64,000 bases of DNA from Mucilaginibacter frigoritolerans (GTDB lineage: Bacteria; Bacteroidota; Bacteroidia; Sphingobacteriales; Sphingobacteriaceae), in contig NZ_VLLI01000001.1 of assembly GCF_007830615.1 (NCBI RefSeq), positions 248,001 to 312,000 of the forward strand, read 5' to 3'. The notes below the pieces were generated by a model. It ran no database searches. It was given only the letters and a program-made list of their open reading frames with translations, and was not told the origin of the DNA. Positions 55,790-63,347 of the stretch are shown piece by piece (position 1 is the stretch's first letter; the number at the start of each line of letters is the position of its first letter). The position numbers and the translations under genes are program-made.

Positions 55790-55861
55790 GCAGGAGCAAG
55801 ACTCGGACTTCCATTTACCTTAGATGGGTATGAACCCGACAGGCTATCAACTGTCCCTGAA
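55790..55861 (-). pseudogene. Decayed tRNA-Met copy
   Basis: The minus strand still resembles the two intact tRNA-fMet genes next to it. It shares AGTTGATAGCCTGTCGGGTT, then CATACC at the anticodon loop (CAT kept) and GTCCGAGTCTTGCTCCTGC at the 3' end. It has lost about four bases in the D-arm region and has many changes in the anticodon stem and variable region. The sequence to its left (AAAAAGCCTCTAATCT) is a decayed version of the terminator of copy one, so the whole tRNA-terminator unit was once duplicated. Confidence 0.75.
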
Positions 55862-55863
55862 CC

Positions 55864-55897
55864 AAAAAAGCCTCAAATCTTTCGACTCAAGGCTTTT
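55864..55897 (-). terminator. Terminator of tRNA-fMet copy one
   Basis: On the minus strand AAAAGCCTTGAGTC-GAAA-GATTTGAGGCTTTT forms a fully paired stem with G-T pairs, closed by a GAAA tetraloop and followed by T residues. Confidence 0.8.
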
Positions 55898-55910
55898 AAC
55901 TTTTAAAAGG

Positions 55911-55983
<73 letters not shown>

Positions 55984-56072
55984 CTGTGTTTTTGGTATGA
56001 TACGATTCGCTTCATTACTGCGAAAAGGGCTTTTTTTATTTGGTGCAAATCCCGCCAACTATCCCCGTGGAT

Positions 56073-56107
56073 AAAAAAAGTCTTTAGACTCACGACTAAA
56101 GACTTTT
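56073..56107 (-). terminator. Terminator of tRNA-fMet copy two
   Basis: AAAAGTCTTTAG (56076-56087) pairs perfectly with CTAAAGACTTTT (56096-56107) around an eight-base loop. On the minus strand it is followed by more T residues. It separates the two tRNA copies. Confidence 0.85.
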
Positions 56108-56120
56108 GACTTTAAAAAGG

Positions 56121-56193
<73 letters not shown>

Positions 56194-56277
56194 CTATTTT
56201 TTGGTGTTTTAACCTTCCGTCATAACTTCAGAAAGTTGTTTTCAATTATCAAAAATGCATTTTGCACTCCGTTTTAA

Positions 56278-56317
56278 TTGGACTGCAAAGATATAATTCG
56301 TTTCTTTGCAGTCCAAA
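56278..56317. promoter_or_regulatory. Symmetric divergent promoter between tRNA-fMet and era
   Basis: TTGGACTGCAAAGA (56278-56291) and TCTTTGCAGTCCAA (56303-56316) form a perfect 14-bp inverted repeat around 11 bases. On the minus strand TTTG (56317-56314), 20 bases and TATCTTTG (56293-56286) make a near-perfect promoter toward the tRNAs. On the plus strand the mirror image (ATTG, 20 bases, TTTCTTTG at 56301-56308) points to era, with one mismatch in the TA. Confidence 0.7.
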
Positions 56318-56338
56318 TATTATTTTAATTATTTTTCT

Positions 56339-57214
56339 ATGGCGCATAAGGCAGGTTTCGTGAGTATAATAGGCAAGCCAAACGCAGGTAAATCAACATT
56401 GATGAACGCGTTAGTTGGCGAAAAAATGTCCATTATAACTCCAAAGGCGCAGACCACACGTCACCGTATTTTGGGTATTGTTAACGAGGATGATTATCAA
56501 ATTGTGTTTTCTGATACCCCTGGTGTTATAAAACCACATTATGCGTTGCACGAAAGTATGATGCACCAGGTTGACGGATCAATTGTAGATGCTGACCTGA
56601 TTTTGTTGGTTACCGATATTTACGAAGAATACGATGAAACCGACGTGCTGAAAAAACTGGAGGGCTCATCAGCGCCGGTAGCAGTGTTGATCAATAAGGT
56701 TGATCAGTCGGATGAAGAAACCGTAAAAGCCAAAGTTGAATTTTGGGAAGAGAAGCTGAAACCGAAGGCTGTTTTTGCCATATCGGCTTTAAAAGACTAC
56801 AATGTACTTGCCGTAATGAACTTTGTGATAGAGCATCTGCCCGAGCACCCGGCTTATTATGAGAAAGATGCTTTGACTGATAGGAACGATAGGTTTTTTG
56901 CGTCAGAAATGATTCGAGCCCAAATATTAAAGCAATATAAAAAAGAGATCCCATACAGCACCGAAGTTATTGTAACTGCTTTTGTTGAGGGTGAAACCCT
57001 GCACCGTATCAGCGCGGAAATTATTGTGGAACGCGATTCACAAAAAAATATCATTATAGGTAAAGGCGGCGAAATGCTTAAAATAGTTGGTACCTATGCC
57101 CGCCGTGATATGGAAGAATTTTTCCAAAGAAAAATCTTCCTCGAAATGTTTGTAAAAGTTATACCCGACTGGCGGAGCAAGAAAAATTACCTTAAAAAGT
57201 TTGGGTACGAGTAA
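56339..57214 (+). CDS. era: GTPase Era
   Basis: The 291-residue GTPase assists 30S ribosome maturation by binding 16S rRNA. The P-loop is GKPNAGKST, followed by TTRHRILGI (switch I), DTPG (switch II) and INKVDQ (G4). A C-terminal KH domain holds NIIIGKGGEMLK. The ATG at 56339 (MAHKAGFVS) was chosen over an upstream in-frame start at 56306, which lies inside the promoter dyad. Next comes der, another ribosome GTPase. Confidence 0.95.
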   Translation: MAHKAGFVSIIGKPNAGKSTLMNALVGEKMSIITPKAQTTRHRILGIVNEDDYQIVFSDTPGVIKPHYALHESMMHQVDGSIVDADLILLVTDIYEEYDETDVLKKLEGSSAPVAVLINKVDQSDEETVKAKVEFWEEKLKPKAVFAISALKDYNVLAVMNFVIEHLPEHPAYYEKDALTDRNDRFFASEMIRAQILKQYKKEIPYSTEVIVTAFVEGETLHRISAEIIVERDSQKNIIIGKGGEMLKIVGTYARRDMEEFFQRKIFLEMFVKVIPDWRSKKNYLKKFGYE

Positions 57215-57380
57215 GATTTGAGATATTAGATGTGAGATTTGAGAGCCATGCAAATGGTAACCTATCTTAAATCTGAAGTCTTCTATCAGGAAATAAATAA
57301 ATAATTTAGATGTAGATTTTGATATGGCGCAGGTGACTAATTCCTGTCTCACGTCTTAAATCTCACATCTCCAATCTAAA
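57214..57380. repeat. Iterated inverted repeat between era and der
   Basis: AGATTTGAG occurs at 57214-57222 and 57235-57243, 21 bases apart. The opposite form CTTAAATCT occurs at 57266-57274 and 57355-57363, and a variant AGATTTTGA lies at 57314-57322. A 19-base arm TTAGATGTGAGATTTGAGA (57226-57244) matches, inverted, 57354-57372 at 16 of 19 positions. It fills the gap up to the der start codon. Confidence 0.7.
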
Positions 57381-57383
57381 AAT

Positions 57384-58685
57384 ATGAGTAACATAGTAGC
57401 CATAGTGGGCAGGCCCAACGTAGGTAAGTCAACATTATATAACCGTTTAACCGAAAGCCGCAAGGCAATTGTTGATGACTTTAGCGGCGTAACCCGCGAC
57501 AGGCATTATGGCGTATCTGAATGGATCGGCCGTCAGTTTACAGTAATTGATACCGGGGGCTATGTAGCCAATTCAGTTGATGTTTTTGAAGCAGCTATCC
57601 GCGAACAAGTAATAATCGCTATTGAAGAAGCAACTGTAATTTTATTTATGGTTGATGTTACTACCGGCATTACCGATCTGGATGATGAAATTGCCAACCT
57701 TTTACGCAAAGGCAAAAAACCGGTATTTGTAGTGGTTAATAAATTGGATAACACAGCTTTACTGGCCGATTCTATGGTGTTTTACAGCCTCGGCTTAGGT
57801 GAGCTGTACAATATTTCGTCCATGACTGGTTCGGGTACAGGTGAACTGCTTGACGAAGTGGTAAAACACTTTGATGATGAACCGCTTGAAGAAAATACAT
57901 TACCTAAATATGCTATTATAGGACGCCCTAACGTAGGTAAATCATCCATTATCAATTCATTAATTGGTAAGGATCGTAATATCGTAACCCCAATTGCCGG
58001 CACCACCCGCGATTCTATCCATATTCATTACAACCAGTATGGTCATGATTTTATGCTGATTGATACTGCAGGGATGCGTAAAAAAACAAAGGTTAAAGAG
58101 AACATTGAGTTTTACTCGGTAATGCGTAGCATAAAGGCACTGGAAGAAGCCGATGTAGTGATCCTGATGATAGATGCTGTAGAGGGAATAGAATCGCAGG
58201 ATATCAATATTTTCCACCTGGCAGAGAAGAATAAAAAAGGGGTAGTTATTGTAGTTAACAAATGGGATTTGATCGAAAAAAACAATAAAACCATTAAAGT
58301 TTTTGAAGAACAGATCAGAGAGAAAATTGCACCATTTACAGATGTACCTATAGTATTTACTTCGGTTACAGAAAAACAGCGTGTATTAAAGGTTATTGAA
58401 ACTGCCAACCTTGTTTATCAAAACAAAATCAGGAAAATTCCTACTTCTAAATTAAATGAGATCATGCTGCCTATTATTGAAGCTTATCCGCCACCATCAA
58501 TAAAAGGTAAATACGTAAAAATTAAATATATAACCCAAATTGCCGGTTCTTCGCCAATGTTTGCCTTCTTCTGTAACTTACCTCAATATATTAAAGAACC
58601 TTATTATCGCTTTATTGAGAATAAGATAAGGGAACACTTTGATTTTAACGGAGCACCTGTTCAGGTGTGGTTCAGGCAGAAATAA
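57384..58685 (+). CDS. der: GTPase Der (EngA)
   Basis: The 433-residue protein has two GTPase domains in tandem and a C-terminal KH-like domain, the usual Der layout for 50S assembly. The first domain has [19 protein letters not shown] and NKLD. The second has [27 protein letters not shown] and NKWD. Length is typical. It probably shares a transcript with era through the repeat-filled gap. Confidence 0.96.
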   Translation: MSNIVAIVGRPNVGKSTLYNRLTESRKAIVDDFSGVTRDRHYGVSEWIGRQFTVIDTGGYVANSVDVFEAAIREQVIIAIEEATVILFMVDVTTGITDLDDEIANLLRKGKKPVFVVVNKLDNTALLADSMVFYSLGLGELYNISSMTGSGTGELLDEVVKHFDDEPLEENTLPKYAIIGRPNVGKSSIINSLIGKDRNIVTPIAGTTRDSIHIHYNQYGHDFMLIDTAGMRKKTKVKENIEFYSVMRSIKALEEADVVILMIDAVEGIESQDINIFHLAEKNKKGVVIVVNKWDLIEKNNKTIKVFEEQIREKIAPFTDVPIVFTSVTEKQRVLKVIETANLVYQNKIRKIPTSKLNEIMLPIIEAYPPPSIKGKYVKIKYITQIAGSSPMFAFFCNLPQYIKEPYYRFIENKIREHFDFNGAPVQVWFRQK

Positions 58686-58690
58686 TGTTT

Positions 58691-58805
58691 GATTTCGGAT
58701 TCCGGAGGTTCGATTTCGGATTTATTATTCATTTAAATCGGATCTCCGAAATGCTGAATTATTCAACCTTTCAAATCCGAAATTGAACATTCGAAATCCG
58801 AAATC
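58691..58805. repeat. Iterated inverted repeat between der and the S41 protease gene
   Basis: GATTTCGGATT occurs at 58691-58701 and 58712-58722, exactly 21 bases apart. The inverted form AATCCGAAAT(C/T) occurs at 58774-58784 and 58795-58805, again 21 bases apart. Between them AAATCGGATCTCCGAAAT carries a further variant. The array fills the gap between two convergent genes and could act as a two-way terminator. Confidence 0.75.
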
Positions 58806-58809
58806 GAAA

Positions 58810-60405
58810 TCAATTCACCGCTGCTATTGCTTTTTGCAACGTGATATCCGTACTGTTTATTGCTTCAAAATAAGCATCATTTCCCCATTTAAAATGGGCG
58901 GCATAAGCTTTTAGCATAGTTTTTATTGTAGGCTTTGATATCAGCAAATCGTGCGAATCAATTTCTTTAATGGTCTGTGAAGCATACAAAATGAAACGAT
59001 CAAGCTCATCATCGCTTACGGTGTATTGCTTTATAAATTCTTCAGCGGTTGTAAATTTGTTTAATTGAGGCTGAAGGTTGTCAATAACATAAGCTGTAAA
59101 TACCTGTCGGCTATTTAATTGTTGTACCAGGTAAGTGTTGGCTGTACTGTCTTGCGGTACAAATACATCGGGCATAATGCCACCTCCGCTGAAAACTTTT
59201 TTGCCACTTATGGTATGATAAGGTGAGGCTCCTTTAAAAACACTATCGTTCAGGTTGCTTTGGGCCGAAAAGAATTCACCTTTTCGCATGCGTTCAGCTA
59301 TTTCATTATGATAAGTTTCAATGCCGTCTTTGTATGATTTTTGGATTGATCTACCCGATGGTGTATAATACCGTGCCACAGTTAAATTTACAGCAGAGCC
59401 ATCAGGAAAAGAAAATTGTTGCTGTACCAAACCCTTACCAAAAGAACGGCGACCAACAATTATGGCGCGGTCAAGATCCTGCAATGCACCGGCCAATATT
59501 TCGCTAGCCGAAGCGGAATACTCATCAATAATCACTGCCAGTTTTCCATCCTGAAATGTTCCTGAGTCTGTCGAAAAATAATCTTTCCGCTCTTCATGAT
59601 CACCTTTTGTGTAAACAATTAATTTATTCTTCCTTAAAAATTCATCAGCCAGGGCAGTTGCAGCATTTAAATAACCGCCTCCATTTTCCCTGATATCTAA
59701 CACCAATTTTTTAAGGCCCAATGTTTTAAGTTTACTGATAGCTGTACGGAAGTCGGGATCGGTAGTAATGGCAAATTTGCTTATTTTTATATATCCTATG
59801 TCAGGAGTCACCATATAAGCAGCATCAATACTGCTTAAATTAACTCTGCCACGTTTAATGTGATAAGCTTTAATTGCAGAACTTGCCGGAGTCAATACAG
59901 ATAATACTATATCAGAACCACTTTCGCCTCTGAAAATATCGTTTACATGTTCAGCAGTAATGCGTTTTCCAGAGAATTTTTTTTGATTAACCTTGATTAT
60001 CTTATCTCCGGCAACTAAGCCTGCAGTGGCTGCGGGTCCGTCTGGATAAACCGTGGTAATTACCAGTGTGTCCCTAAGTAATTGATATTCAAGTCCAATT
60101 CCGGTGAATCCACCCTCCAGGTTTTCATTGATGTATTGTGCCCGTTGGGGTTGCAGGTAAAGCGAATGCGGATCGAGACCTTGTAGAAGGTTATTTACAG
60201 TAACACCCTGCAAACTGTCAACATTTACAGAATCAACATAGTTGTTTTTAACCAGATTTAAAACCTTTGTAATTTTATCTGAACTGCCAATAGTAAATCC
60301 GATGTTATGATTATTGATATTATTGTCGCTGATAAAGAAGCCAATAGTAATTCCTATCAAAATTAATATTATCGACCTGAACACTATGCCCGCTGAATTT
60401 TTCAT
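58810..60405 (-). CDS. S41-family C-terminal processing protease
   Basis: The 531-residue protein has an N-terminal membrane anchor (IILILIGITIGFFIS). A PDZ domain follows (about 85-175, GFTGIGLEYQLLRDTLVI, AAGLVAGDKIIKVNQKK). The protease core has the catalytic serine in DEYSASASEILAGALQD and the lysine in GRRSFGKGLVQQQ. It is a CtpA/Prc relative that trims periplasmic proteins. A C-terminal region of about 150 residues is beyond the core. The stop codon directly touches the repeat array. Confidence 0.92.
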   Translation of the reverse strand: MKNSAGIVFRSIILILIGITIGFFISDNNINNHNIGFTIGSSDKITKVLNLVKNNYVDSVNVDSLQGVTVNNLLQGLDPHSLYLQPQRAQYINENLEGGFTGIGLEYQLLRDTLVITTVYPDGPAATAGLVAGDKIIKVNQKKFSGKRITAEHVNDIFRGESGSDIVLSVLTPASSAIKAYHIKRGRVNLSSIDAAYMVTPDIGYIKISKFAITTDPDFRTAISKLKTLGLKKLVLDIRENGGGYLNAATALADEFLRKNKLIVYTKGDHEERKDYFSTDSGTFQDGKLAVIIDEYSASASEILAGALQDLDRAIIVGRRSFGKGLVQQQFSFPDGSAVNLTVARYYTPSGRSIQKSYKDGIETYHNEIAERMRKGEFFSAQSNLNDSVFKGASPYHTISGKKVFSGGGIMPDVFVPQDSTANTYLVQQLNSRQVFTAYVIDNLQPQLNKFTTAEEFIKQYTVSDDELDRFILYASQTIKEIDSHDLLISKPTIKTMLKAYAAHFKWGNDAYFEAINSTDITLQKAIAAVN

Positions 60406-60420
60406 AAATAATTATCATTA

Positions 60421-60428
60421 CAAAGTTA
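60421..60428 (-). promoter_or_regulatory. Promoter -7 box of the S41 protease gene
   Basis: The minus strand reads TAACTTTG, an exact TAnnTTTG box, 15 bases before the ATG. No -33 box is clear. Confidence 0.5.
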
Positions 60429-60581
60429 ATAATTAGTTGTTTAAGTTGCCTTTGGTTTATTATCTGATTTTCATATTAAAGAGAATTAAACAATTCGGGA
60501 TAATCCGTTTGTTTTGAAATTAATTGTTAGAATAAACTCTCAACATTTTTACCGAATTTTGCTAAAAATCATCAACCTTAA

Positions 60582-61391
60582 ATGGAGAGAACAACAGAAA
60601 AGGATTCACTGTATAACAATCTGGAAAAGATGTCTGTATTGGAAATTCTTCAAAATATTAATAAAGAAGACCAGACCGTTCCTTTAGCTGTGGCCAAAGT
60701 GCTGCCTCAAATAGAAGCACTAGCAACAATAACGGCCGATAAAATGAAACAAGGCGGAAGGCTTTTTTACATTGGCGCCGGTACAAGTGGAAGGTTGGGG
60801 GTAGTTGATGCCTCAGAGTGTCTGCCAACTTTTGGTGTTCCGTTTGATATGGTGGTGGGCCTGATTGCCGGTGGTGATGGAGCCATCCGTGCAGCAGTTG
60901 AATTTGCTGAGGACAATGCGGAGCAAGCCTGGCTTGATCTGGGTAAATACCAGATAAATGAAAAAGATGTTTTAGTGGGTATTGCTGCTTCTGGAACAAC
61001 GCCCTATGTAATAGGGGGCCTCCGTAAAGCAAATGAAAATAATGTTACTACCGGTTGTATTGTATGTAATGGCGGTAGTCCGGTTGCTGCTGTTTCTCAA
61101 TATCCGGTTGAGGTAATAACCGGTCCCGAATTTTTAACCGGATCGACGAGGATGAAAGCTGGGACTGCTCAAAAGTTGGTGTTGAACATGTTAAGCACCA
61201 GTGTAATGATTCAACTAGGTAAAGTAAAGGGGAATAAGATGGTAGATATGCAATTATCTAACAGCAAGCTTATTGATAGGGGAACCCATATGGTAATGCA
61301 GGAAACCGGACTGAGCGAGGAAATTGCTGCCGACTTACTTAAAAAGCATGGAAGTGTTAGAAAAGCAGTAGAGAGTTATAAATTTGATTAA
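60582..61391 (+). CDS. murQ: N-acetylmuramic acid 6-phosphate etherase
   Basis: The 269-residue SIS-domain enzyme removes lactate from MurNAc-6-phosphate to give GlcNAc-6-phosphate in cell-wall recycling. Landmarks are FYIGAGTSGRLGVVDASECLPTFG with the catalytic Glu, GIAASGTTPYVIGGL and TGPEFLTGSTRMKAGTAQKLVLNM. It is somewhat shorter than the common 300 residues, mainly at the C-terminus. No PTS or murP is beside it. Confidence 0.93.
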   Translation: MERTTEKDSLYNNLEKMSVLEILQNINKEDQTVPLAVAKVLPQIEALATITADKMKQGGRLFYIGAGTSGRLGVVDASECLPTFGVPFDMVVGLIAGGDGAIRAAVEFAEDNAEQAWLDLGKYQINEKDVLVGIAASGTTPYVIGGLRKANENNVTTGCIVCNGGSPVAAVSQYPVEVITGPEFLTGSTRMKAGTAQKLVLNMLSTSVMIQLGKVKGNKMVDMQLSNSKLIDRGTHMVMQETGLSEEIAADLLKKHGSVRKAVESYKFD

Positions 61392-61404
61392 TAACAAAGT
61401 AATT

Positions 61405-61442
61405 ATTGATATGTACAGATCGAAAATCTATACATATCAATA
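61405..61442. repeat. Long inverted repeat after murQ
   Basis: A 16-bp stem with one mismatch (arms starting ATTGATATGTA and ending TACATATCAAT) closes a five-base CGAAA loop. There is no T run after it. It lies 13 bases after the murQ stop and just before the next gene, so it may be a weak terminator or an operator. Confidence 0.6.
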
Positions 61443-61468
61443 AAATTGCAAATTTTGGAGTTAAAGAA

Positions 61469-62035
61469 ATGCACGAAATAGAGCCATATTACAAATGGAG
61501 GGATGATTATGTTGCGGCAGAGGATGAATATTCTCCATTTTATGCAACAGAATACAGTGAATTTGAGTTTGATAAACAGGTATATAATTACCTGCTGCAT
61601 CCGCAATGGGATTCATTCGGTTCAAGTACTTTGTACCTGAAAGTATTATTTGCTGATTATGAACGTTCTTATACCATAATAGAATTTATTGGGGAATGGA
61701 ATGATGCCATCAATAATGATATTATGATGCTGAAGAGGGAGTTGCTGGATCTGATGGTTGACAGTGGTATCAAATATTTTATTCTGATAGGAGAGAATGT
61801 ACTCAATTTTCATTCATCTGATGATTGTTATTATGAAGAGTGGTTTCAGGATGTGGAAGATGGCTGGATAGCCGGAATCAATTTCAGGGAGCATGTAATA
61901 GATGAATTTAAACGGAACAATATCGACTATTATATCAATTTTGGTGGTGTGCTTGATGATTTGGCATGGAGAACGCTTAAGCCTATACAGGTATTTAAAA
62001 AGGTTGAAGAACAATTGATACGCAGACTGAATTAA
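61469..62035 (+). CDS. Unknown conserved cytoplasmic protein
   Basis: From the ATG at 61469 the protein has 188 residues, starting MHEIEPYYKWRDDYVAAED. It is acidic and aromatic-rich (SSDDCYYEEWFQDVEDGW) with alternating strand and helix. No signal peptide or membrane segment is seen. I do not recognise the family. A GGAG Shine-Dalgarno-like stretch (61457-61460) supports this start. The earlier in-frame start at 61406 lies inside the inverted repeat and was rejected. Confidence 0.75.
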   Translation: MHEIEPYYKWRDDYVAAEDEYSPFYATEYSEFEFDKQVYNYLLHPQWDSFGSSTLYLKVLFADYERSYTIIEFIGEWNDAINNDIMMLKRELLDLMVDSGIKYFILIGENVLNFHSSDDCYYEEWFQDVEDGWIAGINFREHVIDEFKRNNIDYYINFGGVLDDLAWRTLKPIQVFKKVEEQLIRRLN

Positions 62036-62141
62036 GATTAAACCCGGCTTTCAACATAGAAACCAATCTTTAACTGCAAGCGTATAATCGGCCAATTAAA
62101 CTTTTTCTTATATTGCTCATCTAATATCCCGAATCAATACT

Positions 62142-62149
62142 TAAATTTG
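62142..62149 (+). promoter_or_regulatory. Promoter -7 box of the BAX-inhibitor-1 gene
   Basis: TAAATTTG matches TAnnTTTG exactly and lies 23 bases before the ATG at 62173. Confidence 0.5.
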
Positions 62150-62172
62150 AATAATTAATTTTTTTATAAAAA

Positions 62173-62904
62173 ATGGAAAATAACAGACCTGATTACGTTT
62201 ACGACAACGTAATGCAAATAAATGATGCTGACGCATCACGTAAATTTTTAGCTAACGTGTTTATGTGGATGTTTGTGGCTTTAGGCATATCTGCACTTTG
62301 TGCTTATGTGTTTGCTAATAGCCCTGCATTCCTTTCAACCTTAGTTGATGCAGATACGCATCAATTAACTGGTTTTGCTTACATTATTATGTTTGCGCCA
62401 CTTGCATTTGTACTTTTAATGAGATTTGGCCTTAACCGTATTTCGTACCCGGTGTTAGCTTTACTATTCGTTGCCTACGCAGCTGTAACTGGAATGAGTT
62501 TAAGCTTTATACTATTAGCTTACACAGCATCATCTGTATTGGGTGTATTCTTAACTTCTTCGGTAGTATTTGGTGTTATGGCAATTGCCGGTTACACAAC
62601 AAAAACTGATTTAACTAAATTCGGCTCCATATTAATTATGTTCCTGATTGGTATAGTTGTTGCAAGCTTAGTAAATATGTTTTTACATAGCAGTGGACTG
62701 GACATGATTATCAGTTATGTTGGTGTTGCCGTGTTTGTTGGCTTAACTGCTTACGACGTTCAGAAACTGAAAAATATTGGTGCTGGTTTAACTTATGGTG
62801 ATGCAACAGCTTCAAAAATGGCATTAATGGGAGGTTTAACATTATATCTTGATTTTATCAACTTATTCCTAATGTTACTGCGTATTTTTGGCAGAAGAAA
62901 ATAA
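62173..62904 (+). CDS. BAX inhibitor-1/YccA family membrane protein
   Basis: The 243-residue protein has seven membrane segments and an N-terminal cytoplasmic tail. The family motif is seen in FLANVFMWMFVALGISALCAYVF at the start and in YVGVAVFVGLTAYDVQKLKN near the end, which carries the conserved acidic residue of the pH-gated calcium pore. Bacterial members such as BsYetJ act as calcium leak channels, and YccA modulates FtsH. The gene is monocistronic with its own terminator. Confidence 0.92.
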   Translation: MENNRPDYVYDNVMQINDADASRKFLANVFMWMFVALGISALCAYVFANSPAFLSTLVDADTHQLTGFAYIIMFAPLAFVLLMRFGLNRISYPVLALLFVAYAAVTGMSLSFILLAYTASSVLGVFLTSSVVFGVMAIAGYTTKTDLTKFGSILIMFLIGIVVASLVNMFLHSSGLDMIISYVGVAVFVGLTAYDVQKLKNIGAGLTYGDATASKMALMGGLTLYLDFINLFLMLLRIFGRRK

Positions 62905-62920
62905 TCAATAAAACGATTTT

Positions 62921-62956
62921 AAAAGAGCTGCCTGATAAAAACGGGCAGCTTTTTTT
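62921..62956 (+). terminator. Terminator of the BAX-inhibitor-1 gene
   Basis: AGCTGCC (62926-62932) pairs with GGCAGCT (62944-62950) with AAAA before it and seven T residues as the tract. A standard Rho-independent terminator. Confidence 0.92.
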
Positions 62957-63002
62957 ATGCACTAAAATTACGTTATAATGAAGGTTGGGGACTTAACACC
63001 CT

Positions 63003-63034
63003 ATTGCATATTAACTGTTTATTACGCATCTTTG
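63003..63034 (+). promoter_or_regulatory. Promoter of the metH leader
   Basis: ATTG (63003-63006), a 20-base spacer and CATCTTTG (63027-63034) fit the Bacteroidota promoter with one mismatch in each box. It lies directly before the riboswitch, so transcription would start at about 63039. Confidence 0.55.
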
Positions 63035-63039
63035 CGGTG

Positions 63040-63146
63040 CTTATGGAGAAAGACGGAGGGATTAGACCCTGCGAAGTCTTGGCAACCTGTGCTTACAAGG
63101 TGCTACATTCTACTCGGCTGGTAATTACACCATCGGGAAAGATAAG
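63040..63146 (+). promoter_or_regulatory. SAM-I (S-box) riboswitch
   Basis: CTTAT (63040-63044) pairs with ATAAG (63142-63146) as the closing stem. Inside are GGAGGGATTAGACCCTGCGAAG, then TTGGCAACCT and AAGGTGCTACATTCTA, the conserved GGCAACC...GGTGC core of S-box aptamers. It precedes metH. Binding of SAM should turn methionine synthesis down. A following helix CGAAAGTC/GACTTTTCG (63147-63154 with 63166-63174) and a T-rich stretch at 63185-63192 may be the switch part. Confidence 0.9.
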
Positions 63147-63194
63147 CGAAAGTCATTATACAACCGACTTTTCGATATAAGCTTTATTTTTTGT

Positions 63195-63342
63195 GATTAC
63201 ACTGATTAAATTTTGATTACACAGATTTGTTGTTGATTGCACTGATAATTTTACATTGTAGAGATCGGTGAAATCAAAAAAAAGAATCAGTGTAATCATT
63301 CAAGAAAATCGGTGAAGTCATCCAAAAAGAATCGGTGAAATC
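63195..63342. repeat. Iterated inverted repeat between the riboswitch and metH
   Basis: GATTACACTGAT (63195-63206), GATTACACAGAT (63215-63226) and GATTGCACTGAT (63235-63246) stand exactly 20 bases apart. Then the inverted form appears four times: ATCGGTGAAATC (63264-63275), ATCAGTGTAATC (63286-63297), ATCGGTGAAGTC (63308-63319) and ATCGGTGAAATC (63331-63342), 22-23 bases apart. The array fills the untranslated leader up to five bases before the metH ATG, and its RNA would fold into a long imperfect hairpin. Confidence 0.8.
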
Positions 63343-63347
63343 ATAAA

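Noticed and set aside
63195..63342. The repeat array before metH as a CRISPR array.
   Set aside because: Units are only 12 bases, spacers about 8-11 bases, orientation flips in the middle, and no cas genes are present.
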